64,000 nucleotides of DNA from Streptomyces sp. P3 (GTDB lineage Bacteria > Actinomycetota > Actinomycetes > Streptomycetales > Streptomycetaceae): the NCBI RefSeq assembly GCF_003032475.1, contig NZ_CP028369.1, forward strand, positions 9,424,001 through 9,488,000, in the 5' to 3' direction. The notes below the pieces were generated by a model. That model was given only the letters and a program-made list of their open reading frames with translations, made no database searches and was not told where the DNA came from. Shown here piece after piece: positions 15,358 through 24,291 of this stretch (its first letter is position 1; every line of letters starts with the position of its first letter). Position numbers and translations under genes: made by a program.

Positions 15358-17030
15358 GACTGCTCCAGATACCGGTGGACGAGCATCACGGCCATGGCTC
15401 CCTCTCCGACGGCGGACGCGACGCGCTTCGCGGACTCGGCGCGCGCGTCGCCCGCCACGAACACGCCGGGGATGTTGGTCTCCAGGTGGTACGGCGGCCG
15501 GTCCAGCTCCCAGTTGGCCGGCGGCCGCCCGTCCGGTGTGAGGTCGGGCCCGGCGAGGATGAACCCGCGCTCGTCGCGCAGCACCGCGCCGTCCAGCCAG
15601 CCGGTCAGGGGGGCCGCGCCGATGAACACGAACAGCCACTGCGCGTCGACGAGTTCGCTCTGCCCGGTGGTCACGTCCCGCAGCGTCAGCTGCTCCAGGT
15701 GCCCGTCCCCGTGCGCGCTCTCGACGACCGTCCCGGCGCGCACCGAGATGTTGGGCGCCTCCTCGATCTGCTGGATCAGGTAGTGCGACATCGACGCCGC
15801 GAGGGACTCCCCGCGCACCAGCAGCGTCACGGACTTGGCGCCCCGCGACAGGTACATCGCCGCCTGCCCGGCCGAGTTGGCGCCGCCCACGATGTACACG
15901 TCGTGCCCCTGGCAGGCGGCCGCCTCCGTGAGCGCGGACCCGTAGAACACCCCGCAGCCGGTCAGGTCGTCGCAGCCCGGGGCCGCCAGCTGCCGGTAGG
16001 ACACGCCCGTCGCGAGGATCACGCTGTGCGCGGCCACCGCCGAGCCGTCCGAGAAGCGCACCACCCGCGCTGACCCGTTGACCTCGAGCCCGGTCACCTC
16101 GCGCGCGGTGAGGATCTCCGCGCCGAACTTGGCGGCCTGGCGGCGTGCCCGCTCGGTGAGCTGGCCTCCGGACACCCCGTCGGGGAAGCCCAGGTAGTTC
16201 TCGATGCGGGAGCTCTGCCCGGCCTGCCCACCGGTCGCCGAGCGTTCCACGAGCACCGTCCGCAGCCCCTCGGAGGCCCCGTACACGGCCGCGCCGAGTC
16301 CGGCCGGGCCGCCGCCGATCACCACCAGGTCGTAGAACTCGGCCGTCGGCGTGGTCGCCAGCCCCACCTGCGCGGCCAGCTCCGGCGCGTCCGGCTCGAC
16401 CAGGGGGGTGCCCTGCGCGGTGACCACCAGCGGGAGGCGCTGCCCGTTCTCGCCGGCCGCCGCCAGCAGCCGCTGCCCCTCGGGCTCGTCGGCGGAGTAC
16501 CAGCGGTACGGCACCTGGTTGCGGGCCAGGAACTCGCGCACCTGCGAGGACCGCGCCGACCAGCGGTGTCCGACGACCTTCGTGGCGGGCACGGGCCGGT
16601 AGTCGCTGGCGCGCCAGGCGTCCAGCAGGTCGTCGAGCACCGGGTAGAGCTTCTCCTCCGGCGGGTCCCACGGCTTGAGCAGGTAGTGGTCGAGGTCGAC
16701 GACGTTGATCGCGTCGATCGCCGCGCTCGTGTCCGCGTAGGCGGTCAGCAGCACGCGCCGGGCGCCCGGATAGACGTCCATGGCCTGTTCGAGGAACTCG
16801 ATGCCGTTCATCTGCGGCATCCGGTAGTCGGCCAGGATCACCGCCACCAGGTCGCCGCGCAGCTTCAGCTCCCGCAGCGCCTCCAGCGCGGACTCCCCGG
16901 ACTCGGCGCGCACGATCCGGTACCCGGCACCGTAACGGCGCCGCAGGTCACGGGCGACGGCACGGGATACCCCCGGGTCGTCGTCCACGGTCAGGATGAC
17001 GGTCCGCGCCGAATCGGCGGCCTGTGCCAT
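15354..17030 (-). CDS. receiver domain fused to thioredoxin-reductase-like flavoprotein
   Basis: A 558-residue fusion. Residues 10-130 are a response-regulator receiver (DDD near 16-18, phospho-Asp68 in LADYRMPQMNG, conserved Lys in LLKPWDPP). Residues about 150-225 form a thioredoxin-like linker domain. Residues 232-558 form a pyridine-nucleotide disulfide reductase fold (GGGPAGLGAAVYG; GGANSAGQAAMYLS; C-terminal GVFVAGDAR). Where thioredoxin reductase has CxxC, this protein reads GVFYGSALTEAAAC, so the redox pair is absent. It probably senses FAD/NAD(P)H redox or phosphorylation rather than reducing thioredoxin. First gene of the coupled operon with the kinase and UBP protein. Confidence 0.9.
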   Translation of the reverse strand: MAQAADSARTVILTVDDDPGVSRAVARDLRRRYGAGYRIVRAESGESALEALRELKLRGDLVAVILADYRMPQMNGIEFLEQAMDVYPGARRVLLTAYADTSAAIDAINVVDLDHYLLKPWDPPEEKLYPVLDDLLDAWRASDYRPVPATKVVGHRWSARSSQVREFLARNQVPYRWYSADEPEGQRLLAAAGENGQRLPLVVTAQGTPLVEPDAPELAAQVGLATTPTAEFYDLVVIGGGPAGLGAAVYGASEGLRTVLVERSATGGQAGQSSRIENYLGFPDGVSGGQLTERARRQAAKFGAEILTAREVTGLEVNGSARVVRFSDGSAVAAHSVILATGVSYRQLAAPGCDDLTGCGVFYGSALTEAAACQGHDVYIVGGANSAGQAAMYLSRGAKSVTLLVRGESLAASMSHYLIQQIEEAPNISVRAGTVVESAHGDGHLEQLTLRDVTTGQSELVDAQWLFVFIGAAPLTGWLDGAVLRDERGFILAGPDLTPDGRPPANWELDRPPYHLETNIPGVFVAGDARAESAKRVASAVGEGAMAVMLVHRYLEQS

Positions 17031-17174
17031 ACGTCTCCCACCCCGAGAGGGTCGTCGGTCGTCGCGGCACGGCGAAGGCCGCGCCGGCTGTGCCCATCGT
17101 ATGTTCGATCGCCCCGGTCCGCTCCGTGCCGTCGGCGGACCGTGCGCTGCGAGGTCAGTACCGGGCGCCCACGG

Positions 17175-17531
17175 TCAAGAAGGCCGCCGTTCGCCCAGGA
17201 CGCAGAACTCGTTGCCCTCGGGGTCGGTCATCGTCACCCACGGCTGCTCGCCCTGCCCGACGTCCGCGTGGCGGGCGCCCAGGGACAGCAGCCGGGTCAC
17301 CTCGGCCCGCTGGTCGTCGGGGCGGAAGTCCAGGTGGAGCCGGTTCTTGACCGTCTTGGTCTCCGGGACCCGGACGAAGAGCAGGCCCGGCGTCCGGTCC
17401 TGCTCCGGTCGGATCTCGTACTCCTCGGGGGAGTCGTCGACCACCACCCAGCCGAGGGCCGCGGCCCACCAGCGTCCCAGCGCCGACGGGTCGGCCGCGT
17501 CGACGATCACCTGCTCCCAGTCCAAAGCCAT
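17175..17531 (-). CDS. single-domain VOC-family protein
   Basis: A 118-residue glyoxalase-like protein with MALDWEQVIVDAADPSALGRWW at the start, LHLDFRPDD in the middle and WVTMTDPEGNEFCVL at the end, a complete VOC module in the size typical of actinobacterial 'glyoxalase-like domain' proteins. Function and ligand are unknown. It is encoded divergently from the neighbouring universal stress gene with 62 bp between starts. Confidence 0.85.
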   Translation of the reverse strand: MALDWEQVIVDAADPSALGRWWAAALGWVVVDDSPEEYEIRPEQDRTPGLLFVRVPETKTVKNRLHLDFRPDDQRAEVTRLLSLGARHADVGQGEQPWVTMTDPEGNEFCVLGERRPS

Positions 17532-17593
17532 GCTCGCAGCGTAGTGAAGACTGGGGCCCGACGGATGTGATCACGACACAAGGAGGCGGCGGG

Positions 17594-18466
17594 ATGACGG
17601 GCCCGATCACGGCAGGGGTCGACGGAACGGACGAGAGCCTCGCGGGGCTCGCCTGGGCGGCCCGCGAGGCCGTCCGGCGCGACCTGGAGCTGCGGGTGGT
17701 GCACGCCTGGCGGTTCCAGCCGAACGCGGCGCAGGACGTGGCCGACCGGGACGCGCAGGAACGCTGGGTGCGGGACGCGGCCGGGCGGAGCGTCGCGGAG
17801 ATCACCGAGCGGCACCCCGGACTGACCGTCGCCACCGACGTCCGGGAGGGCGGCCCGGTCGAGACGCTGGTCGCCGCGGCGGCGGAGGCGGAGCTGCTGG
17901 TGCTCGGTTCCCGCGGGCACGGGCCGGTGGTCGGGTTCCTGCTGGGCTCGGTCGGCCAGCAGGTGATCGCCGAGGCCGCGCGCCCGGTGGTGCTGGTGCG
18001 GGCGGGCGACCGGGCCTCGGCCGAGGCCGGCGGTCAGGAGATCGTCGTCGGTCAGCAGGGCGACCCCGAGGACAGCGCCCCCGCGCTGCGATTCGCCTTC
18101 GAGACCGCCGCGGCCCGGGGTGCGGCCGTGCGGGCCGTGCGGGCCTGGACGCTGCCGCCCGTGTTCGCCTACAGCCCCGGCTCGCTCCGCCTCGCCGACG
18201 AGGCCGGCGGTCTCGAGCCGTACGAGAAGAAGGCGCTGGCCGCGGCCCTGGAACCGTGGCGGCAGCGGTTCCCGGACGTGCCCGTGGTGGAGCACGTGGA
18301 GATGGGCAGCGCCGGACAGGTGCTGCTCTCGGTGTCGGGCCGGGCGCAGCTGATGGTGGTCGGCAGACGCGCCCACCGCACGGCCGTGGGCGCCCGGATC
18401 GGCTCGGTGGCGCACGGCGTCCTGCACCACGCGGACTGCCCGGTCACCGTGGTGCCGCAGGGCTGA
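17594..18466 (+). CDS. tandem universal stress protein (UspA family)
   Basis: A 290-residue protein with two Usp domains. The first opens ITAGVDGTDESLAGLAWAA and carries the ATP-binding signature VLGSRGHGPVVGFLLGSV; the second carries VVGRRAHRTAVGARIGSV and ends CPVTVVP. Tandem Usp proteins in actinomycetes bind ATP and accumulate under stress or hypoxia. The chosen ATG 17594 has a perfect AGGAGG at 17581-17586; the frame is open a little further upstream. The 3' end converges with a DUF4032 gene. Confidence 0.92.
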   Translation: MTGPITAGVDGTDESLAGLAWAAREAVRRDLELRVVHAWRFQPNAAQDVADRDAQERWVRDAAGRSVAEITERHPGLTVATDVREGGPVETLVAAAAEAELLVLGSRGHGPVVGFLLGSVGQQVIAEAARPVVLVRAGDRASAEAGGQEIVVGQQGDPEDSAPALRFAFETAAARGAAVRAVRAWTLPPVFAYSPGSLRLADEAGGLEPYEKKALAAALEPWRQRFPDVPVVEHVEMGSAGQVLLSVSGRAQLMVVGRRAHRTAVGARIGSVAHGVLHHADCPVTVVPQG

Positions 18467-18485
18467 CGCAGGACGCCGGGCGGAC

Positions 18486-19721
18486 TCACTCCGGCAGGGT
18501 CGGCTCCAGGGTCTCGCGTGCCCTGGGCAGGATGTTCCTGATGTAGTCCGCGACCACCGTGTCGAGCCCGATGTCGTGCTGCGCGCGCTCCGAGAGGTAC
18601 CAGCGGTGCTCCAGCAACTCGTGGTAGATCTCCGCCGGGTCCATGGAGCCGCGCAGTTCGAGGGGGACCTCGCGCACGGTGGGCCGGAACACGTCCCGCA
18701 CCCAGCGGTGCGCCAACACCTCCGGGCGGGCCGCGAGGGGGTCGTTCGGGGCGTAGTCGTCCTGGGTGGCCATCCAGCTCTCGAGGTCGCTGAGCAGCCG
18801 CCGGGCCTGGTTCTCCTCGGTGTCCAGACCGGTCAGGCGCAACAGCTGGCGCTGGTGGTGGCCGGCGTCCACGACCTTCGGCACGAAGGCCACCGAGGCA
18901 CCGTTGGAGGAGTGCTCGATCTGCATCTCGGCGACGTCGAAGCCGAGCTCGTTGAGCCGGCGGATGCGGCGCTCGATGTAGTGGTACTTGCCCGCCGGGT
19001 ACACCGAGGTGCGGGTGAGCTCCTGCCACAGAGCCCCGTAGCGGCCGCAGATCTCGGTGCCGAACTCGATCGGGTCCACGGAGGGGTGCAGCGCCCCCGA
19101 GGCCTCCAGGTCGAGCAGCTCGCCGCTGATGTTGACCCGGGCCAGGTCGAGGTCGTAGTCGCGCTGGCCGGGGCTGAGCTGCGGGTGCAGGTCACCGGTC
19201 TCGGCGTCCACGAGGTAGGCGGCGTAGGCGCCCGCGTCCCGCCGGAACAGCGTGTTGGACAGCGAGCAGTCGCCCCACGCGAAACCGGCCAGGTGCAGCC
19301 GCACCAGCAGCACGGCGAGGGCGTCCATCAGCCGGTGCATGGTCGCCGGGCGCATCGTGGTCTCGAACATCGACCGGTACGGCAGCGAACCGCCCAGATG
19401 GCGGGTGACCAGCACCGGCTCCAGGGAGCCCCCGCCCGGGTCGGTGCGGCCGGTGACCACGGCCAGCGGGTCGACGGAGGGGATGCCGAGCCGGTCCAGG
19501 TCGCGGAGCAGCTCGTACTCGCGCAGCGCGGGCCGTTCGGCGAGCTCCTTGACGGCGATGACCTCGTCACCGGCCCGGGCGTAGCGCACGACGTGGCGGG
19601 AGATGCCGCGCGGCAGCGGGACGAGGACCTCGTCGGGCCACTCCTCCAGGGGCAGGTGCCAGGGCAGCTCCAGCAGGAGTGCCGGGTGCTCCGGATTGGT
19701 GGCGCTGATCTGCAAAGCCAT
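18486..19721 (-). CDS. DUF4032 domain protein with kinase-like fold
   Basis: A 411-residue soluble protein of the actinobacterial DUF4032 family. The first half resembles a lipopolysaccharide-kinase/Ser-Thr-kinase fold: AVKELAERPALREYELL (Lys and Glu positions), GFAWGDCSLSNTLFR (a catalytic-loop-like segment with Asp and Asn) and YLVDAETGD (a DFG-like Asp). The second half (residues about 230-360) is the DUF4032 part. Activity is not established. The gene runs toward the universal stress gene and lies 9 bp downstream of the metallo-beta-lactamase-fold gene in the same direction, suggesting co-transcription. Confidence 0.82.
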   Translation of the reverse strand: MALQISATNPEHPALLLELPWHLPLEEWPDEVLVPLPRGISRHVVRYARAGDEVIAVKELAERPALREYELLRDLDRLGIPSVDPLAVVTGRTDPGGGSLEPVLVTRHLGGSLPYRSMFETTMRPATMHRLMDALAVLLVRLHLAGFAWGDCSLSNTLFRRDAGAYAAYLVDAETGDLHPQLSPGQRDYDLDLARVNISGELLDLEASGALHPSVDPIEFGTEICGRYGALWQELTRTSVYPAGKYHYIERRIRRLNELGFDVAEMQIEHSSNGASVAFVPKVVDAGHHQRQLLRLTGLDTEENQARRLLSDLESWMATQDDYAPNDPLAARPEVLAHRWVRDVFRPTVREVPLELRGSMDPAEIYHELLEHRWYLSERAQHDIGLDTVVADYIRNILPRARETLEPTLPE

Positions 19722-19730
19722 GGCCTGACC

Positions 19731-20480
19731 TTAGACGGCGCGTTCGCGGGCCAGCTCGGCCGCCGCCCGCACGGACCCCTCGTGCAGCGGGCCGTGACCG
19801 GGCAGCAGCCGGTCGGCCGCGAGGCCGCCGATCACGTCCAGCGACGCCACCGCGCGGGCCCGCTCGTGGTGGAACATGTCCGGCAGGAGCTGCGGCCCCT
19901 TCACCCGTGAGGTCGCGTGGCCGCTGACCAGCGCGTCGCCGGAGACGACGATCCCCGCCTGCGGCAGGTGGTACACCGTGTGGCCGTCGGTGTGGCCCGG
20001 GGTGTGCACGGGGACCGGCCGGCCGGGCAGGTCGAGCGGGCCGTCGGTGACGGGGAACGCCTCGGGTGCGGTGACCGGGTGCTGTTCGGTGCCGCCGGAG
20101 CGCACCACGTGCACCAGCCACGGCACGACGCCGGGCCGCCAGGCGTTCGCCAGGACCGCCCCGACGCTCACCTGCTGGAGGAAATCCCTGCGCGCGTGCG
20201 GGACTTCGGCCTCGTGCAGATAGACCGGGACGCCGTACACCGAGCGCAGGTGCTCGGCGGAGCCCAGGTGGTCGTTGTGGGCGTGGGTGATCAGCACGGC
20301 CGTGAGCGCCTCGGGTGAACCGCCCACCGCCGCCAGGGAGTCGAGGACCTGCTCACGGTCGCCCGGGTATCCGGTGTCGATCAGGGTGAAGGCGTCCCCC
20401 TCGGAGAGGATCACCCAGTTGGTGTGCGAGCCGTGCACCAGGTAGGTGCCGTCCGCCACTTGCCGTACGTCCGCCCGCAT
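19731..20480 (-). CDS. MBL-fold metallo-hydrolase
   Basis: A 249-residue metallo-beta-lactamase-fold hydrolase. The zinc-binding HxHxDH motif is THAHNDHLG, with further ligands in HTPGHTDGHTVYH, SGDALVSG and LLPGHGP. The general fold is certain; the substrate could be a lactone, thioester or other ester. ATG 20480 is chosen since the family motif begins soon after (NWVILSEGDAF). It sits just upstream of the DUF4032 gene and may share its transcript. Confidence 0.88.
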   Translation of the reverse strand: MRADVRQVADGTYLVHGSHTNWVILSEGDAFTLIDTGYPGDREQVLDSLAAVGGSPEALTAVLITHAHNDHLGSAEHLRSVYGVPVYLHEAEVPHARRDFLQQVSVGAVLANAWRPGVVPWLVHVVRSGGTEQHPVTAPEAFPVTDGPLDLPGRPVPVHTPGHTDGHTVYHLPQAGIVVSGDALVSGHATSRVKGPQLLPDMFHHERARAVASLDVIGGLAADRLLPGHGPLHEGSVRAAAELARERAV

Positions 20481-20622
20481 GGTCGTCCCCGTGTCCGCAA
20501 AGGTTCGTTCTCGACGGGGGACAGCAAAGCAGATCACCGGACGGATGCGGACGGCAGGGTTCCGAGTCGGGCGCACCCCCGGGCGGCCGGCCGTGGCAGG
20601 CGCGCCGCGCACGCGCCCGGTG

Positions 20623-21252
20623 TCATCGCACCCCGTGCGGGCGGAACTGGACGCTGATGCGCGGCCCCGCGGCGCGGCCGGACTTGGGGACGCAGTGCTC
20701 CCAGGTCCGCTGGCAGGAGCCGCCCATCACGATCAGGTCGCCGTGGCCGAGCGGGCGCCGCACCGCCTTGCCTCCGCCCGCGGGGCGCAGCAGCAGGTCG
20801 CGCGGGGAGCCCACGGAGAGGATCGCGACCATGGTGTCCTGGTCGGCGCCGCGGCCGATCCGGTCGCCGTGCCAGGCGACGCCGTCGTTGCCGTCGCGGT
20901 ACTGGCAGAGCCCGGCGGTGACGAACGGCTCGCCCAGTTCCCGGGCGTAGTGCGCGGACAGTTCCCGGCGGGCCTCGTCCAGCACCGGGTGGGGCAGTGT
21001 CTCGCGCTCCGCGTAGAACGCCAGCAGGCGTGGGACGGCGACGACGTTGTCGTACATCCTGCGCTGCTCGGCGCGCCAGGGGACCTCGGCCGCGAGGTGT
21101 GCGAACAGCGTGTCCGAGCCGGTGAGCCAGCCCGGCAGCACGTCGATCCAGGCGCCCGCGCCGAGCACGGTGCGGCGCAGGCCGTCGAGGGGACCGAGGC
21201 GTGGCTCGTCGGTCTGGTCGAAGAGGGAGCCCTGGAGGTGGTGCGCGGTCAT
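20623..21252 (-). CDS. alkB: AlkB-type 2-oxoglutarate/Fe(II) dioxygenase
   Basis: A 209-residue AlkB-like alkylated-DNA repair dioxygenase. The iron ligands appear as WHGDRIG (HxD) and WEHCVPK (distal His), and the 2-oxoglutarate-binding Arg residues are in GPRISVQFR. The protein would oxidatively remove methyl groups such as 1-methyladenine or 3-methylcytosine from DNA. ATG 21252 is chosen because the product starts TAHHLQGSLFDQ as in actinobacterial AlkB; the longer open frame upstream crosses the tetR gene in antisense. Confidence 0.9.
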   Translation of the reverse strand: MTAHHLQGSLFDQTDEPRLGPLDGLRRTVLGAGAWIDVLPGWLTGSDTLFAHLAAEVPWRAEQRRMYDNVVAVPRLLAFYAERETLPHPVLDEARRELSAHYARELGEPFVTAGLCQYRDGNDGVAWHGDRIGRGADQDTMVAILSVGSPRDLLLRPAGGGKAVRRPLGHGDLIVMGGSCQRTWEHCVPKSGRAAGPRISVQFRPHGVR

Positions 21253-21358
21253 GGTTCCAGCGTACGCCTGAATCGAAAATCCGTTCGTTATGGCGTGTCT
21301 CCGGAGGAAGGGGTCGTCGGGAGACCTCCGGAGGAAGGGGGGCCTCGGAGGGATCTTT

Positions 21359-21392
21359 CGATACATCGACGTATCGGATACATTCATGTATC
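21359..21392. promoter_or_regulatory. double palindromic operator upstream of tetR
   Basis: CGATAC...GTATCG (arms 21359-21364 and 21371-21376) is immediately followed by a perfect GATACAT-TC-ATGTATC palindrome (21377-21392). Both share the half-site GATAC and end 16 bp before the TetR start codon, a typical place for autoregulation. The AT content contrasts with the surroundings, so it probably overlaps the promoter. Confidence 0.65.
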
Positions 21393-21408
21393 GAACGGGG
21401 GTGTGGCC

Positions 21409-22035
21409 ATGACAGCGCAGCGGACGACGGGACGCGTCACGCGGCGGCGCGTCCGCACCCGCGCCAACCTGCTGGACGCCGCCTTCGCCGTGTTCGCCGC
21501 CAAGGGTTTCGGCCGGGTCTCCATCGAGGAGGTCTGCGAGGCCGCCGGCTACAGCAGGGGCGCCTTCTACTCCAACTTCGACAGCCTCGACGAACTGTTC
21601 TTCGCCCTCTACCAGGAGCGGGCGGAGGTCATCGCCCGGCAGGTGGCCGACGCCCTCGCCGGCGACGGGCCCGACCTCGACGTGCCGGCCTCCGTGGACC
21701 GCGTCACCGAGGTGCTCCTCCTCGACCTGGACTGGCTGCTGGTCAAGACGGACTTCCTGGTGCACGCCGCCCGCGACCCGGCCGTCGCGCAGACCCTGCT
21801 CGAACACCGGGCCCGGCTGCGCCGCGCGATCGCCGACCGGCTGTCCCGGGCCCGCGGCCACACCCCCCTGCCCGCCGTGCTCGGTGACGGCGACCGCGCC
21901 GCCCGCGCGGTGGTCGCCGCCTACGACGGCGTCACCACCCAACTGCTGCTGGACAAGGACGTGAACAGCGCCCGCGCCTGGCTCAAGCAACTGCTCACCG
22001 CGCTGCTGACCGACGGCAGCGGACACCACGCCTGA
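21409..22035 (+). CDS. TetR-family transcriptional regulator
   Basis: A 208-residue TetR/AcrR regulator. The N-terminal helix-turn-helix is clear: RANLLDAAFAVFAAKGFGRV then EEVCEAAGYSRGAFYSNFDSLDELF. The C-terminal ligand domain is of the type seen with BetI/TetR_C_6-like proteins. Its start is just past a double palindrome with GATAC half-sites, probably its own operator, and 71 bp ahead of an FAD dehydrogenase gene in the same direction that it most likely regulates together with itself. The inducer is unknown; a steroid-like or ketone substrate of that enzyme is a guess. Confidence 0.92.
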   Translation: MTAQRTTGRVTRRRVRTRANLLDAAFAVFAAKGFGRVSIEEVCEAAGYSRGAFYSNFDSLDELFFALYQERAEVIARQVADALAGDGPDLDVPASVDRVTEVLLLDLDWLLVKTDFLVHAARDPAVAQTLLEHRARLRRAIADRLSRARGHTPLPAVLGDGDRAARAVVAAYDGVTTQLLLDKDVNSARAWLKQLLTALLTDGSGHHA

Positions 22036-22106
22036 CACGCACACGCACCACCACGGACAGACTCAGACGGTCTCAGACAGACTCGGACAGAAGGGCAACG
22101 GTCGCC

Positions 22107-23780
22107 ATGGACGCGGACGTCATCGTCGTCGGAGCGGGCCTCGCCGGCCTGGTCGCGGCGCACGAACTCACCAGCAGAGGCCGGCGGGTCGCCCTGGTCG
22201 ACCAGGAGAACGCCGCCAACCTCGGCGGCCAGGCGTTCTGGTCCTTCGGCGGGCTCTTCCTCGTCGACTCCCCGGAGCAGCGCCGCCTCGGCATCAAGGA
22301 CTCCTTCGACCTCGCCTGGAACGACTGGCAGGGCAGCGCGCAGTTCGACCGGACCGAGGACGAGGACTCCTGGGCGGTGCGCTGGGCGCGCGCCTACGTG
22401 GAGTGGGCGGCGGGGGAGAAGCGCAGCTGGCTCGCCGGGCACGGGATCTCCTTCGTGCCGACCGTCGGCTGGGCCGAGCGCGGCGATCTGCGCGCCGACG
22501 GGCACGGCAACTCCGTACCCCGCTTCCACGTCGCGTGGGGGACGGGCACCGGCGTCGTCGATCCGTTCGTCCGGTACGCCAAGCAGGCCGCCCGCGACGG
22601 ACTGCTGACCTTCCACCACCGCCACCGGGTGGACGAACTGGTCATGGAGGACGGCACCGCCCGCGGCGTGCGCGGCACGGTCCTGGCCCCCGACGACTGC
22701 GCGCGCGGCGTCGCCTCCAGCCGCGCGGCGATCGGCGACTTCGAGCTGACCGCCCGGGCCGTGGTCGTCACCAGCGGCGGCATCGGCGCCGACCACGACA
22801 TCGTGCGGCGCTACTGGCCCGAGCGGCTCGGCACGCCCCCCGCCGAGATGGTGACCGGAGTGCCCGCCTACGTCGACGGCCGGATGCTCGACATCAGTGC
22901 CGAGGCCGGCGTCCGACTGGTCAACCGCGACCGCATGTGGCACTACACCGAGGGCATCCAGAACTGGGACCCCGTCTGGCCCGGTCACGGCATCCGCATC
23001 CTGCCCGGTCCGTCCTCCCTGTGGTTCGACGCCCTCGGCCGTCGGCTGCCCGACCCGTGCCTGCCCGGCTACGACACCCTGGGCACGCTCAAGTACCTGC
23101 GCACGACCGAGGACATCGCCGGCCACGACCACTCCTGGTTCATCCTCACCCGCCGGATCATCGAGAAGGAGTTCGCGCTGTCGGGCTCCGAGCAGAACCC
23201 CGACATCACCGCCAAGGACCGCCGGGCCGTGCTGCGCGACCGACTGCTCGGCAAGGGCGCCCCCGCGCCGGTGCAGGCGTTCCTCGACCACGGCGCGGAC
23301 TTCGTGATCGCCGACACCCTCGACGAGCTCGTCGGGAAGATGAACGCGCTGACCGGCAAGCCGCTGCTCGACGTGGACGGACTGCGCCGGCAGATCCAGG
23401 CCCGCGACCTGCAGATCGCCAACCCGTACAGCAAGGACGCCCAGGTCCAGGGCATGCGCAACGCCCGCCGCTACATCGGCGACCGGCTCGGCCGCGTCGC
23501 CACCCCGCACCGTGTACTCGACCCGGACGCCGGCCCGCTGATCGCCGTCAAGCTGCACGTCCTCACCCGCAAGACGCTCGGCGGCATCCAGACCGACCTC
23601 GACTCACGCGCGCTCGGCGCCGACGGGCAGCCGGTCGAGGGCCTGTACGCGGCGGGCGAGGTCGCCGGCTTCGGCGGCGGCGGCGTCCACGGCTACAACG
23701 CCCTCGAAGGCACCTTCCTCGGCGGCTGCCTCTTCTCCGGGCGGGCGGCCGGCCGGGCGGCGGCGAAGCAGACCGGCTGA
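22107..23780 (+). CDS. FAD-binding dehydrogenase (fumarate reductase / KstD-like)
   Basis: A 557-residue flavoprotein of the FAD_binding_2 group that includes 3-ketosteroid delta-1-dehydrogenases and fumarate reductase subunits. The FAD motif GAGLAGLVAAHEL is at residues 8-20, ENAANLGGQAFWSFGG follows, and the C-terminal AGEVAGFGGGGVHGYNALEG closes the flavin site. It probably oxidises C-C bonds next to a carbonyl group; substrate unknown. It is transcribed after tetR and likely co-regulated. It ends 2 bp before a convergent DUF488 gene, so transcripts collide. Confidence 0.88.
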   Translation: MDADVIVVGAGLAGLVAAHELTSRGRRVALVDQENAANLGGQAFWSFGGLFLVDSPEQRRLGIKDSFDLAWNDWQGSAQFDRTEDEDSWAVRWARAYVEWAAGEKRSWLAGHGISFVPTVGWAERGDLRADGHGNSVPRFHVAWGTGTGVVDPFVRYAKQAARDGLLTFHHRHRVDELVMEDGTARGVRGTVLAPDDCARGVASSRAAIGDFELTARAVVVTSGGIGADHDIVRRYWPERLGTPPAEMVTGVPAYVDGRMLDISAEAGVRLVNRDRMWHYTEGIQNWDPVWPGHGIRILPGPSSLWFDALGRRLPDPCLPGYDTLGTLKYLRTTEDIAGHDHSWFILTRRIIEKEFALSGSEQNPDITAKDRRAVLRDRLLGKGAPAPVQAFLDHGADFVIADTLDELVGKMNALTGKPLLDVDGLRRQIQARDLQIANPYSKDAQVQGMRNARRYIGDRLGRVATPHRVLDPDAGPLIAVKLHVLTRKTLGGIQTDLDSRALGADGQPVEGLYAAGEVAGFGGGGVHGYNALEGTFLGGCLFSGRAAGRAAAKQTG

Positions 23781-23782
23781 CC

Positions 23783-24142
23783 TCAGCGCTGGTCCGCCGT
23801 CAGCAGGCGGACCAGCACCGCCGTGTGGCTCCGCTCCGGTGACTTCGCGGAGGTGAGCAGCGTGACCGGTCCCTTCGCCGCCAACTCGCGTACATGGTCG
23901 AGGAGTTCAGCTGCCTCGGGCTCGGCGAGCTCCGCCTCGTAGCGGCGGGCGAACTCCTCGTGGGAGCCCTCGCCCGTGTGGTACCAACGGCGCAGTTCCG
24001 TCGACGGGGTGAGGCCCTTGGGCCACTCGTCGACGCGAGCCGCCTCCTTGGACACCCCACGCGGCCACAGCCGGTCCACCAGCACCCGCACGCCGTCCCC
24101 GGTATCGGGCGGGTCGTAGACGCGACGTACGCGAACCTTCAT
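23783..24142 (-). CDS. DUF488-family protein
   Basis: A 119-residue DUF488 protein with the family signature VRRVYDPP...RVLVDRLWPRGVSKE, then WHTGEGSHEEF-like text (RRWYHTGEGSHEEFARRY) and TLLTSAKSPERSHT. Family members (YeaO-like) have an unresolved function. ATG 24142 is selected since the motif begins immediately; a longer frame upstream lacks homology. Confidence 0.88.
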   Translation of the reverse strand: MKVRVRRVYDPPDTGDGVRVLVDRLWPRGVSKEAARVDEWPKGLTPSTELRRWYHTGEGSHEEFARRYEAELAEPEAAELLDHVRELAAKGPVTLLTSAKSPERSHTAVLVRLLTADQR

Positions 24143-24291
24143 GGTGGCCGTCCTCGGGTTGGCGGATCGCGTCGATCGTAGGCCCGCGCGTCCGAGGACA
24201 CAGCTCGGCTTGACCTGAATGAGGGGGAACACCGCGGCGTCCCGTCCTAGTCTGAGGACGTTTGATCACACGCCACCCCCCAGGAGCGCAC

